The notes: generated from the letters alone by a model not told the origin. 64,000 bases of DNA from Petrolisthes cinctipes (GCA_033782935.1 JAWQEG010001538.1:248001-312000); one strand, 5' to 3'; positions 11,250 through 22,836 are shown, counted from the stretch's first letter. Program-made: numbers and translations.

Positions 11250-12060
11250 GAACGTTTTACAATCTTTTCCTTTAGGATCAGCAAAAAGATTGCTGAAACT
11301 TGGCTCTCACTGTTCATAAACCGTTGCCACTATTTCCATTCCGTTTCCACATACATTTTCCATTACTTGATCCAACATTTCACTTTCCATTTTCTAGTTT
11401 TGCAGCTATACATATTGTGCTCATTAGGCATATCAGAACATAAGATGTAAAGTTTTCTGTAATTGTTCATACAATATACCACAATTACAATTTTTTATGA
11501 TAGTTTGCATCTGCTACATGAAGTTGTGCTGCAGTTGAAATAGTTTTTTCTTCTTAGTGCTTAAGGTGAGTGTAAGATTCAAGAACCAAACAAGACATTC
11601 TAAACTTTGAAGTAAAGAAATTGTCAAAAAGAGCGAAAACCATTTCAAATTTCAGTCGATACTCCGAGACACATTGCATTAGGGTAGGATGAGTCAGAGT
11701 AAATGGGATGATGGATTATGTTAGATAGTGTCAGAAACGTCACTTTTCACATATGGAAAATAAAGAGCTTCTGTTATTGCTTTAGAGAAGTGAATTGATA
11801 CCATGTGAAGCGGAAATGTGTACTCGGTACTGCTTGCCGTGATGAAAAGAAAACATGCTGAAAGAGATCTCGGAAAAGCCATCTCAAGTGCGAGAATTCA
11901 AGAAGATAAACAGAATTACAGAGTTTCGACAAAGTGAGAGAAAAGCAATTTCTTTTATAATGAGTAATGTGAGGGCTATAGACAATAGAAACAATATAGG
12001 TCCTCAATTGTGAATAAAGGGGTATAGTACTGTATAAGTAAATCTGGAGCATCGTTATCA
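11250..12060. other. No recognised feature
   Basis: AT-rich, no domain-bearing ORF and no clear repeat. Confidence 0.4.
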
Positions 12061-12063
12061 GTG

Positions 12064-12069
12064 CAGAAA

Positions 12070-12100
<31 letters not shown>

Positions 12101-12225
12101 TAAAATAATAATGTTAATAATTATATTAATAATTATCATAACAATAATTATTATTATAATAATTTTTATTAACATTATTATTAAAATTTTATTTTCTTAA
12201 GTATTATTATTAAAATTTATAGTAA
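12064..12225. repeat. ATT/AAT-rich microsatellite tract
   Basis: Degenerate (AAT)n switching to (ATT)n. It gives isoleucine-rich shadow frames only. Confidence 0.85.
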
Positions 12226-13190
12226 TAACAAAAAACATTAGTTACCATCACGACAATTATTATTGCTGCTGCTGTAGCTTTCTTTTTTCTTCCATCTTTC
12301 GAGAAGAAGGTTCCGTCTTTCGCAAACATTGTTCATTATTTCCACTTCCACCAATAACTCTGGTCGTTAACAACTAACACTAATAATCCTACATTATATT
12401 TGTTTTTTTATTCTTTGTAGTCATATAGTTAGTTGAGCTGCATGATTATAAGGCTTTTTGCTAAAGTGGCCTTAATCATGGCCAAAGTTAGCCACGTTTG
12501 CCTGTCTAGACAAAGAGTCGTGGATGCAATGTAGGGACACAAGAACAGGACTGAGTAGAAAGAATGATGCGCGACTTTTCATCCAGTCAACAACACTGCT
12601 TCTTGCCTATTGTATTTCAGTTGACAATAACTCATCTGGCCATCTGTAGTCACATCTTGCCATGGTAACAATTTCACTAGTTATGTTAAATATTAGATTA
12701 TTGAACCTGCATTGATCGAGGTTTGCGATCCATAAACCCTATGCCCTCATTTTTTTCTTGTTCATTATCGGGGTACACACCATCCCACAACCTCTGCCAC
12801 TCGAAGTGTTCAGTTGCCTCCAGTCGTAGCGACCCCAGTCTGAGGTGTGTTTGGCGAAATGTGGCAGCACTGGGTTTGTTTACTCGTGGTCAGAGTCAGT
12901 GAATGAACTCGACTAACCTTCCCTATAGTCTCCATATGGACGCTATGTAAGCAAAATTGTCTATCTAAAAATGCATACGTTTCCCACATCAATTCAAATA
13001 CAACAGATACTAGAATATATAAAATATAAAACTCAATTTCCGATGTTTGGTGCGAAAAAACGGCGTAGCGAGGTGTAGCTATATAGTGAGAAGAAGGAAG
13101 GGAGAGGGTATGGTGAAACGGGGGATATGGGGATGTGTGTTGGTGTTAAGTAGTAATGCAATATCCCCGATGGGAGGGCGGATGGAATAT
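12226..13190. other. No recognised feature
   Basis: Mixed composition, ORFs up to about 60 codons without recognisable domains. Confidence 0.4.
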
Positions 13191-13205
13191 ATAAATAAGG
13201 TGTCG

Positions 13206-13288
<83 letters not shown>

Positions 13289-13327
13289 CTTCTCTTCTGC
13301 CACACTAGATGACGACACCTTATTTAT
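13191..13327. repeat. Perfect 19-bp inverted repeat flanking a (TA)n array
   Basis: ATAAATAAGGTGTCGTCAT (13191-13209) and its exact complement (13309-13327) bracket (TA)39 at 13208-13285. Any strand-opened form would make a long hairpin. It is probably a small palindromic element whose loop became a microsatellite. Confidence 0.85.
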
Positions 13328-13633
13328 ACTCGTCAAGATCAGGAGAAGGCTGCTACACAGTCATTCACAGCATCTTAGAATATGGTCAGGCATCTTCTAT
13401 GTTGTGAGTTGACGTGATGTAGGGGGTATTTTCTTGACGTGTCGACATAGCCAGGGTAAATGACGAACAGCTAAACCCATCAGATCACCTCTGAAAAAAC
13501 CTCATACGTCACTTTATCGACTCTGCCACTGCCTCCCATATGTCTAAGTACTTTTTCATACTCAAATTTCGTTATAAAACATGTCAATATGAAACAACAA
13601 TATGAAATATAATGTCACTCTCGTTTTTACGTA

Positions 13634-13910
13634 CAGTTGCTGAAGCATATTCTGCCCCACATTTTTTTTGGCATGTGGAGATATCTGGCAACTCTCTCTG
13701 AATAGACAGCAACTCATACGAACCTCAATGACTGAACCAGGTCACAAATCATATTCAGTATTTTCAATGATATTACACACTCTCTTCGTGACTGGAGTTC
13801 ATTGGTGGTTCAGTCACTGGGGTTCGTATGAGCTGCTGTATAATCAGAGAGAATTGCCAGATATCTGCACATGCCAAAAAAATGTGGGGCAGAATATGTT
13901 TCCGCAACTG
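13634..13910. mobile_element. Palindromic short DNA element with TA target duplication
   Basis: The termini CAGTTGCTGAAGCATATTCTG and the near-exact complement ending GCAACTG are flanked by TA on both sides. The arms run about 105 bp (CCCCACATTTTTTTTGGCATGTG etc.) around an approximately 65-bp loop. TA duplication and CAG...CTG ends fit a Tc1/mariner-type MITE. Confidence 0.8.
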
Positions 13911-13912
13911 TA

Positions 13913-14556
13913 CATATATGGTAATTACAGGAAAAGTAGAGTGATGAAAATATGTCCTTCCTCCATTACTGTTCGAGTAAAATTGACTGGTGATGGCTGG
14001 TAGGGCTGTGGCAGTCCCTTGGTTTACAGCCTTACACTATCACTATTGCCACCCCGAAATTAGCTTTTTAGGGATCGCACAAATTTAAAAACTGTGCTGT
14101 TGAATGAACGCTACACCCGCGGTGCTCCAGACTTGTTGTTAGTTTCGACATTTTACTACACCCCCTAATGAAGGAAAAGAACGAGTGCAAGGCGGAAAAG
14201 AGTGAAAGAGTTAATTGGATAAGTGTATGGTTGAGTTCTCAAACAGGTTTCATTGTGAGTTCTATGAAAAGCTATCATCTTCATGAAAAAAAAAAAAAAA
14301 AATCATGGAGATAAAAGCTTCTCCCTGAACTGTGGTCTGTTCCGGTATCTCCTTAATGATACATCTGAAAAAAACGTTTTAGATTAAAGGTTACACCGTC
14401 GCTTTTGCACATGTTTTTCATTGCCATGCAATGTAGTCTTATTTTATATAGAGGGCAAGCCTTCTCATATTGTTTATTTTCGTATGGCTTTCCAATATTG
14501 TTCAAAACCAAGATACTCGAATAATCAGGTCTTAGATAAAAAAATCATCCTGAGGT

Positions 14557-14560
<4 letters not shown>
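13913..14560. other. No gene recognised
   Basis: Contains the inverted subterminal motif at about 14068-14090, a poly-A run at 14286 and AT-rich sequence. Confidence 0.4.

Positions 14561-14592
<32 letters not shown>
14561..14592. repeat. (GT)n microsatellite
   Basis: About 15 uninterrupted GT units. Confidence 0.95.
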
Positions 14593-14593
<1 letters not shown>

Positions 14594-14919
14594 AGTTTAA
14601 TTTGCTGTGCCCTCAAACGCTACACGGTCAAATAGTGGTATAATGAAATGAGGGATTTCTCTTGACCTGTATTTCGAATTGCAGCAAGCATACCCCTCAC
14701 TCCCTCTAGTTATGTTAATCTAGCTTGGATTATAGTTTTCGTTTAAAAGCAAGGAGTTACACATCATTTTAGCTGAGGAGAAAAAGAGCTTAATTATACG
14801 GCAGCAAGATGGTTAATTGTGTGCCCGGCTAAGTAATTAATCATTATCCTCATACGTGAAGATAGTTCTTCAGGATGTTTTTTTTGTTTTTCTCTCTTTT
14901 TTATATATAAGAAGATGTT

Positions 14920-15366
14920 ATGAAAAAAAATCTTGACATCCGTTTTGACAGAAATATTATGGATGTGAGGAATGCTCATAGCCGGACCGCCATGGCAGAT
15001 CGCCTAGTGATGGTATGGATGTGGCTGAATGGTACGTCAGCCAGGAGAATTTCCAGGTACACTGGTGCTAGCGTCTCAACTGTGTACCGCTGGATAAGAC
15101 GTTGGCATGATGAAGGCACGCTAGAGACCAGGCAATACTGTGGGAGACATATGACCATTGACACCAGAAAACGAAACAGTGTCTCGTCAGAATATTTACA
15201 CGATTTAAAACTAGCTGCAACACCAAACATACCTATTGATGGAATATGTCACTTACCACGTACAAGAAATAATTGGTCTTCTGTTATTGGATTGGGTTCT
15301 ATAAAGATGGATTCAGTACTTCATCATATCTACCTTACTGCCCCATATTATGGCAAATTCAGCTGA
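14920..15366 (+). CDS. Helix-turn-helix domain ORF, transposase-like N-terminus
   Basis: A 148-codon frame. Residues about 25-75 read as a helix-turn-helix of the IS630/Tc1 or HTH_29 kind (LVMVWMWLNGTSARRISRYT, then GASVSTVYRWIRRWHDEGTL and the trailing TRQYCGRH). The DNA-binding part is well kept. The remaining 70 residues show no DDE domain or anything else that I recognise, so the frame is either a truncated transposase or an exon of a domesticated gene. The ATG at 14920 is preceded by an AT-rich region; an internal ATG at 14959 or 14992 could be used instead. No splice sites were confirmed. Confidence 0.45.
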   Translation: MKKNLDIRFDRNIMDVRNAHSRTAMADRLVMVWMWLNGTSARRISRYTGASVSTVYRWIRRWHDEGTLETRQYCGRHMTIDTRKRNSVSSEYLHDLKLAATPNIPIDGICHLPRTRNNWSSVIGLGSIKMDSVLHHIYLTAPYYGKFS

Positions 15367-15369
15367 ATC

Positions 15370-15870
15370 TACAAACCACTTCTCTTGTTCCATCCTTAAA
15401 GAACACGAACAATTTGATATGAATAGATAAGCACACTGTTAAATAAAGCAATTTAAAACGAGTTATGATATTCTTAAATGTTAATTCTAATACATAATAT
15501 TGTTTTATCATGTTTAGATAATATATTCGTGTTACAAGACTTTAATTTTACTGTATAGCAGATCTCATATCTGTATGTATCAGGCAGGTTAACATAATGA
15601 TAATCTAATACTTCTATCACGGACACTACTGGATCAGTGATTATTAAATAAATACACAACGCTTCCCTCATTAATTATGTGGATTACAGATTTCTGAGAA
15701 ACAGAAAAATTATTGTAAACATACTGACGAATATTCAATCAATATAAAATCATGTCATATTTTCATAGTCTGATAGCAGCAGAACAACAGTTACCTTAAT
15801 TCTTTTGCAAAGCATTAGCAGTAAAACATAAAGTGCTGATCATTGAACTAATTGATGAAGTGGTGCATTT
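15370..15870. other. No recognised feature
   Basis: AT-rich spacer without supported features. Confidence 0.4.
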
Positions 15871-16100
15871 TATTATTACTATTATTATTATTATTATATA
15901 GTTTTTGTTGTTGATTTTAATCTATGATAATAACAACAATAATAATATTAATAGTAGTAATAATAATTATTATAATTATTATTAATATTATTATAAATTT
16001 TGGGAATATTTAAATTTGCAATACAATAATAATAATAATAATAATAATAATTATTATTATTATTATTATAATAATAATAATTATTATTATTATCATACTA
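15871..16100. repeat. (ATT)n/(AAT)n microsatellite tracts
   Basis: Alternating runs of ATT and AAT units, some in inverted order. Confidence 0.9.
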
Positions 16101-16149
16101 GGATATGTTTCTATTAGTTAATATGAAGTAATTGGAAAAGATATCACTT

Positions 16150-17100
16150 TAGCACCTCGTTTCTCTCTCTTTATATCTTGCTTCTCAGTACACACACGCA
16201 CACACATTATCATTTTTGGTATAAAGCCGTGACGTTGTATATGATATGTTGTTATATATGCGTTTATCTAACATTGAAAACCGTGTCAAAATAATATCAT
16301 TATCACCTTATAATTATTTCAGTTTGCGTCTGCCAGTAAGAAAATATTTATTGTTCTTTCAGTAATATTGACACGGTAGCCATACTAACAGTGGTATATT
16401 TTGTTAATAGGTAATGAGACGTTCAGTGACAGACCACAAGAGGGAGGTGCCCTATATGTCAACCCCAAAAGTATGATTGTGTGTTCAGTTATCACTGTAA
16501 GGATTGTTAGTCAATTTGATTAATTAATATAACCTTACATGCCAAAGAAAAATAATTCATTCGAGTATTAAATGTTAAAACCAGTTTGTCTGAAACTCTC
16601 ATCTTAATATATACTGAAATGAAGAGCCATGGAGCTATGGATATTTAAGTTTTGGGTTGGATTCAGAGTCGGTAAAATTCATATGAATTAAACATCAGGT
16701 AATAATATGTATGAGTAAATCTATAAAGAAATATTTTTATTATTAATTCAGTTGGAGACATAGTCGGCATCGTAGTCGTAATTATGAAACATCTGTGGTC
16801 GGAGTCGGATTCTACTAACAGTTGTATTGACAGTAAATATGTGGTTACACCGAGGTGTTGTATACATCCCTGCTGTACTAAAACTGATGTTCTAGTTATA
16901 TGAATTCTTACTGGCAGACGTAAACTGAAATAATTATGAGATGATAATGATATTATTTTCACACGGTTTTCAATGTTAGGTAAACGCATATATAAAAAAC
17001 AGATAATATGCAACGTCACGGCTTTATACCAAACCTGATAATATGTGTGTGTGTACTGAGAAGCAAGAGAGAGAGAGAAAGAAAGAGAAACAAGGAGCTA
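16150..17100. mobile_element. Element of about 950 bp with imperfect 195-bp terminal inverted repeats
   Basis: The left arm is TAGCACCTCGTTTCTC...TTGGTATAAAGCCGTGACG...TCTGCCAGTAAG (16150-16345). Its complement is at 16905-17100, ending GAAACAAGGAGCTA. The 560-bp core has no recognised gene. It is probably a non-autonomous DNA transposon. No clear target duplication beyond possible TA-type ends. Confidence 0.65.
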
Positions 17101-17497
17101 GAGTAGGTTGCTTGTTGTCCGTAATGAGAGATGAAATAAACTATGTTTGGTGTCCAAGTGTGTAGTCAGGTGTGTCTACAAAAATGAGTATATGTAAATA
17201 ATTTTGTTATTACTTGGGGGATAATACATTACTAATATGATAATAAATATATTAAAATGGCAGTAATGTTGTATTAGCACATGGGACTCCTCTTCTCTGC
17301 ACCACCACCCCTCCTTCCACCCACCAAGCCGTCTGTCTCCCCTCCTCCCTCTTTCTCCGACCCGAATACGGAAGATGAAGCTTTGCCGATTCGAAATATT
17401 GTCTTGCATATGCACAGGAGCTCACACAAGCGAAGAGCTTTTGCCACGTTAGCCAAGCCAAGTGAGGGCGTGGTCCAGGTGGAAATCTTGTAGAGTG
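17101..17497. other. No recognised feature
   Basis: Contains a CT/CCCT-rich patch (17280-17360) that opens overlapping frames on both strands; none carries a domain. Confidence 0.4.
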
Positions 17498-17499
17498 TA

Positions 17500-17663
17500 C
17501 AGTCCGGGGGCAAAAGTCCTGTCGCCTCGCTTGCTTCACCGAGGCACGCGATGTTCATAGACTCGAGTTTATTAGGTGTAGAAAACGTGCCTATTTCTCG
17601 AGTCCATGAACACTGCCTGTCTCGGTGAAGCAGGTGTGGCGACAGGACTTATGCCACCGACTG
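17500..17663. mobile_element. Palindromic short DNA element, copy 2, with TA target duplication
   Basis: CAGTCCGGGGGCAAAAGTCC ... CAGGACTTATGCCACCGACTG, flanked by TA at 17498-17499 and 17664-17665. Arms are about 65 bp. It is the sister of 10102-10262. Its CAGTC...GACTG ends resemble Tc1/mariner-type MITEs. Confidence 0.85.
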
Positions 17664-17665
17664 TA

Positions 17666-18353
17666 CATGAGACAACAACTCACTGATGAGATTTGTCCGG
17701 GAGGCAACACGACCGTGAGAAGTATGAAGAGAACGATTGCCGCCGAACAGCATTATACTGGGGACACTCAATGAGAGAATGTTGGACTGTAACTCGAGTC
17801 TGACAGTTGTGCCTGAGTAGGGGGTGCCTCGTCTTTTGTGATGGTTCGGAGAAAGCCATGTGACCACTGAACTGACGGCTTAATAGTCCGGAGTTTGTTG
17901 TTTGTAGGAGATCCCCTACCCTGTAGTTATGCCTAAAATAAAGTGCTTAACACGTTATTATGTGTTATATATGACAACTATTATTATATACTGTAATTAC
18001 CAAATGACAAGCAAAAAATTTTGCATTGTAGGGAATAATTGGTTTGTACTGTACAAAGATGAGTATCGTTCGTATCCATTCATTTATATTTAAAATATAA
18101 AACCTGAGTAAAATGAAAACAAGTTAATATGAGATTCTTTGTTAATAATGGCAGAGTCGTCGCAGCGATGAACGAAATGGCACACTATAGGTGGGAAAAC
18201 AACACCTCTCTAACATAGATGATAGTCAGTTAGTTGCTTCTCACTTTTTAATAATAATTTAGTAAGTTTCTGTGCATATAGGCATGTCTTGTCAAAAGAG
18301 ACAGATAATATCTAATAATATTTTCTATATTTTACACATAATTATGTGTTAGG
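17666..18353. other. No recognised feature
   Basis: Nothing supported between the MITE and the CACTA-type element. Confidence 0.4.
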
Positions 18354-18394
18354 TACACTGTAAAAAATCTCTGTTAAATTTTACAGAAAAAATA

Positions 18395-18710
18395 CTGGCA
18401 TCCATGCTGCCAAACATTTTCTGTAAAATTTACAGTTCAAATTTTCTGTAAAATATACAGGCATTTCCTGTAATATAATTTACAGGAAAAAAACGTTGTC
18501 AGAAAAATATACACGTATTTCCTGTAATATAATTTACAAGAAAACTACGTTATTTGTAAAAATATACAGGTATTTCCTGTAATATAATTTACAGGAAAAC
18601 TACGTTTCTTGTAAAATATACTGGTATTTCCTGTAATATAATTTACAGGAAAATTAAGTTTTTTTAATAATTCACAGATAATGTTTGGCAGCATGGATGC
18701 CAGTATTTAT
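18395..18710. repeat. Subterminal repeat array of the CACTA-type element
   Basis: About four tandem units of 64 bp, each holding TATTTCCTGTAATATAATTT and ACAGGAAAACTACG, at 18438-18660. They are bracketed by an inverted repeat (TACTGGCATCCATGCTGCCA near 18399 and its complement near 18683). Each unit is rich in TTTACAG/CTGTAAA, the motif that also forms the element ends. Such arrays are binding sites for the element protein in plant CACTA elements; the same role here is inferred. Confidence 0.8.
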
Positions 18711-19839
18711 TCTGTTTTTTTTTTTACAGAAAGAATATATTGTATTTTTGCACAGAATATTATTTTTGTTTCTTTCAGAATCGGTTACACTGAAACTTCT
18801 GGAAGAAACAGGGATCAATTTCTTTAAAAAAATACATGAGTATATGGATTAAATATCTAATCTACAAATACCATCAGGACCTATATATATATATATATAT
18901 GTATACCGATCTTTATGAAGGAGTTTCCTTGCAAAAAGAATCATGCAAACGAACTGATAATAAACAAAATTTTATTTAGTGAGTTTAACTGACAATTTTT
19001 CCCTGAGACAGCAAATTATCTGAGTACAGAGTGCTATTTTTGAGGACAAATGTATGCGGCAAAAACATTTATACAGTATACTGAACTTTTACAATTTTGA
19101 TCATAAAACATAAAAAGTTTTTTTGGGCCTTGTGAAAAACAAAACAAAAAAACCCTCTATTGAAATGGGGGATTTAAGAACATACACACAGAACAAAAGG
19201 TTTCAATTGTAAGAATGTGAAAGGTACAATTTTACGTGGAAAACTGCTGTAAGTACTGGTCAGTAAACTATTTTAAAATATAAGCATGCATAAATTTTCT
19301 ATGAATTTCTTAATGGAACAAATTTCCTAACTTCGGACACTTGAAAATGAAAAAAAAAAAAAGCATGAATTTAGCGTGGCCAATTTTTTAAATTATATGG
19401 ATTCAGTAGGTACTCTCCCTGGCTACCACATGACACCAACAGGAATAAAATTGCACTATTCTAAACAGAAGTATTCATTAAAACATATTGAAAATGTCCG
19501 AAGTTTGGGCATTTTATGGTGCACTGTATCTCGGTGTGTGGGATCTCGGTGTGTTGGAGGAATGTGAAACAACTTCACTCTGCTACTGCATCTGTAATGA
19601 TAAAGAGAAGTCTGAGTATGGATATGGAAATAAGTGGAGAGTATAGGTGCTAGCGCTGAGATAAACTGAATGAGAGGATACAGAGAAAGCAACAATCAGG
19701 CTAAAATATAGTAAAGCTGGTATACGGGCAAACTATTCAAACGTGAAGGAAACAGTAATCGAACATGGTTGCAGAACAACAGCATATGAGGACAACATTG
19801 AAAGCCTTAAATATGGAATACATGGGGAGGGTAGAGGCG

Positions 19840-19935
19840 GGAGGTGTTGGGGGGGTTGCGGGGGAAGGAATACAGGCGGAGGGGGTTGCGGGGGAAGGAG
19901 TACAGGCAGGGGTGGTCGAGGGAAGTGTGTGTGTG
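19840..19935. repeat. G-rich minisatellite
   Basis: Units of about 30 bp (GTTGCGGGGGAAGGARTACAGGCRG), about 2.5 copies, inside the CACTA-type element. It creates glycine-rich and proline-rich shadow frames. Confidence 0.75.
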
Positions 19936-20100
19936 GGGGAGGGGGAGGCTTTGCTGGGAGATAGGGAGGAAGCAAGAGAAAAGATGGTGGGTAGGGGGTT
20001 GGAGATGCCAGGTTGCTTTAACATGTGACAATGTAGTATTTCAATGAGGTGCATGGAGGCTTATAATTGTAGCCACCCCTACAGAGATGCGGCATCTGGC

Positions 20101-20126
20101 CATAGATAGATAGATAGATAGATATA
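20101..20126. repeat. (GATA)n microsatellite
   Basis: About five GATA units. Confidence 0.9.
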
Positions 20127-20262
20127 GAAATACAACAAAAGCAGCGTCTCAAAAAATATAAAACTTGTACCATACCAAGAATTTTACAACCCATTTTAAG
20201 AGAATTATAAATGTATCATACTAAATATACAGTATAAACGAATGAACCTTACTTCTGAGGCT

Positions 20263-20395
20263 TTAACTCCGCCAATCCACATCAGCTATCGCACTGATCA
20301 GGCTAAGAACCTTGGGGTGAGTCTGAGAGTATCGCTTACAATTTTTCTTGACTTGTACTTTGCTGCCCCTGTCTGGGTTGATACCAACGAAGCAT
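20263..20395 (-). pseudogene. Terminal exon of CACTA accessory gene
   Basis: The acceptor TTATTGTTACAG precedes 20395. Joined to the exon ending at 20670 the frame runs through CFVGINPDRGSKV and THPKVLSLISAIADVDW to a TAA stop at 20263. The phase fits exactly: two bases from the upstream exon plus one from here. The NP-GSK and HPKVL-LI-D-W motifs match my memory of the C-terminus of proteins found in animal CACTA-like elements; that identification is not checked. No frameshift was seen in this exon. Confidence 0.6.
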
Positions 20396-20669
20396 CTGTA
20401 ACAATAAAGCATAATAAGATTGTGGTGCGTGACTGTACTATGATCTGTCCAGAAATATTTAGTGGATGGAACACCAAAGAATGTGTGTGTCAACAAAAGG
20501 AACACTGTAATGATTGCTATGGGCTACACAAGTATAACCATGTAATCTGTTGAGATGTAAAGATTTAAGTTTATATACTATTTTGATAAAAGACCAATAA
20601 TATTTTGTTTTAGGTATCACTTGAGGAATATTCTGCAATATATGGTAACAAAGTTGTTTCAGAGCTTAC

Positions 20670-20838
20670 CTTTGAATGAACTCCAACGTTGCTGCACAAT
20701 CAAGTGGGTACATGATGTTGAAGTTGTAGTAACTACAAAACAACATGGCAAGGCCAGCAGCAAATGTAGATATGTGATCGTTCACAACCACACCATCGAT
20801 ACTGAGCATAAACCTGCTCGCCAACATCCTCGATTCTC
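20670..20838 (-). pseudogene. Penultimate exon of CACTA accessory gene
   Basis: It is bounded by TATGTACTTCCAG on the acceptor side and AAAG|GTAAGC on the donor side. It encodes about 56 residues, including SRFMLSIDGVVV, a hydrophobic LAMLFCSYYNFNIMYP stretch and AATLEFIQR. Phase is consistent with both neighbours. The paired consensus splice sites and continuous frame make this a real exon rather than a chance ORF. Confidence 0.65.
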
Positions 20839-21418
20839 CTGGAAGTACATAAGAAATAAAAGTTTATAGACTACAGGCAAATGGAGATAATTAAATCAAT
20901 CAGTATGTTTGACTTGAACACTGGATAATCCCTCTCCATGAACAAGGGTTTATTTCAAGTTTTTAAATATTGTTATAATTCAAACAATGTACAGTATAAG
21001 GAAAATACTGGTAAAAAAAGTAAAAAAAATACTGTATTACACATTGTTATTACCATTCACTACAACATACAGAGATGGTGGCTGAGTTTATGGTGTACTA
21101 GACTTGTACCTCATGGTTCAGAGTTCAAATCACTCTCAGGTGAGGGAATGAGAGTATTTGTTCTTCTGAACCGAGTTTCCAGTGCTAATTATTAGATACC
21201 GTGCCTGAACATCGTACAACACCCTCATCTGTATGATTACAATAACAGTATTTGGGATTACCCTCCATCCCTCTCTCTGCAGTTGAGTGCCATAAAAGTT
21301 GACCTGGAAATTGGGCATCTAGCCTTATGTTGAGTGTCATAAAAAAAAGAAAGAAAAAAAAAAAAAAGTAAATAATTATGAGCTGACAGCACACAATAAT
21401 GTATTATAGTTTACTTAC

Positions 21419-21482
21419 CAAAGCCTATTAAGCATGGCGTATCAGGAAGGTTCTTTTCAATATCAGCCTTAGTTGCAGCTGC
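21419..21482 (-). pseudogene. Upstream exon of CACTA accessory gene
   Basis: A 64-bp exon between TATACATTTTCCAG and TTTG|GTAAGTAA. It encodes AAATKADIEKNLPDTPCLIGF plus one base, phase-matched to 20838. Its own upstream partner (phase 0) was not identified; the nearest upstream coding exon is the zinc-finger exon. Confidence 0.55.
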
Positions 21483-21718
21483 CTGGAAAATGTATAAACA
21501 AAAATGTCAGCATCTCTAAACTTGAAATGTTATTAATTTAAACAGGACAAGCAACAGGATCTGACAATCATTATGATTATCTCATTCTATTAAAACATGA
21601 AAATAACAGGTGAATAAAAAAGGGGAGGAAAGAAAATCTGAATGGTACTGCTATAAATGCTGGGTACAAGACATGTGCGAGACTGATTTACTGATTGCAC
21701 TAACAAGAACAACATACC

Positions 21719-22402
21719 TCACAAAAACAAGTAACAGATGAACAAATGGACGGACAGACACATGGATGGACAAACACAGACAATCACACCCTTGGCACAG
21801 TCCATATAAAATTGGGTGAAGTGCCTCTTACTCAATGGAGTATTGCATACATCACCACAGTCTGTTTCCTCAAAAGATTCCTCAACTGCATCTTCATAAC
21901 TATCATTTGTCACTGAAGTAACATCCTGTAATTTTGAACCTGAAGGGTGAATAATTTCATTAGGCAGGTGTTGAACTGTATGAAATCTATGGAATCTACT
22001 AATATGTGCTGAAAATGTCTTTTTCTTTGAGAATTTTGTAGAGCATTGATTAAATGGACACTCTATGCTATCATCTTCATCTAAATGTCTTCGTAAATGA
22101 CTTATTAATTCCTGAATCCCTTCACAAGTCTGGCTACACATAGCAGTCTTGCACATTATTGTGGTACCTGTATTCACTGCTGCCAAGAAATTTTCTTGCT
22201 TCCTTACTCTACTTTTTTTTTTATGATCACGGTATACATGAGCCCTCAGGCCGGTATAAGATGACAGCCTCCTTATACAGCCCTTAATTGGACACTTATA
22301 AAGCTTTCTGTATTCATTTGAATGGAGCTGGCAGTGATTGACATAACCTTTAATTGTTTTAGATACATGGCTACAAAGAGGACATGCAAATTCTGCATCC
22401 AT
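21719..22402 (-). pseudogene. C2H2 zinc-finger exon of the CACTA-type element
   Basis: It starts MDAEFACPLCSHVSK. Four Cys2/His2-like units follow over residues about 7-140: CPLC with NHCQLH, CPIKGC with HVYRDH, CKTAMC with SHLRRH, and CPFNQC with HISRFH. An acidic stretch (EDAVEESFEETDCGD) comes next. The coding part probably ends before the low-quality C-terminus (VCVCPSMCLSVHLF), either by a splice donor (GTAAGAG near 21839 or GTGTGATT near 21780) or at the deletion that removed the transposase core. Zinc fingers of this kind would bind element or host DNA. No stops in 227 codons. Confidence 0.6.
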
Positions 22403-22836
22403 GGTATATTCCTACGTATCAAGTGTACTCAAATAAAAAATGTCCTCTGCATTTAACGTTAGGAGATTGGAGTGCCTTAACGTTAGCCCTTAAGAAACAA
22501 GGAATTCAAGTCACCAGTTACAATAATTGATGTTACATGTTTACAAATTATGTCACTTACTAGGGTTATTGTGAAATCAGGTAACGTTAGTTTGTATATG
22601 GGTCGTATATGGGTCGTTTCTAATAAGTCTTCCCTGCCTGCTTCGACGCTCTGAGCTTTGTCTGTTGCCCGCTCAATTTAATGTTTACAAGCCGGTCCTC
22701 GTTCGAACATATGATAGTAGTTATGCGCAATATGCTTTATTTATTGAGTTTCCCTTTTCTCTTTCATCACTTTTACCACGCTCCATCTTAAATTATGACT
22801 AGTAACATTAACAGACAAAAATATATTGTTACTTAC

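Larger units (their letters stand above)
10573..14210. mobile_element. Possible piggyBac-like non-autonomous element
   Basis: TTAA flanks both ends (10569-10572 and 14211-14214). The ends start CCCTTAAACC and, on the complement, CTCTTTCACT, a weak match. A subterminal motif GCAGTTTTTAAATTTGTGC occurs inverted near both ends (10652 and 14068), which is the main support. No transposase frame is visible inside. The span includes other short elements at 13191-13327 and 13634-13910. The right boundary is uncertain. Confidence 0.3.

Noticed and set aside
18395..18710. CRISPR-like array
   Set aside because: Repeats are contiguous 64-bp units without unique spacers, in a eukaryotic transposon end.
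19733..20054. Proline-rich minus frames and glycine-rich plus frames
   Set aside because: Produced by a G-rich minisatellite inside the CACTA-type element; no domain or splice support.
20242..20869. Plus-strand ORFs of 103 and 82 codons
   Set aside because: Antisense to phase-consistent minus-strand exons with good splice sites.
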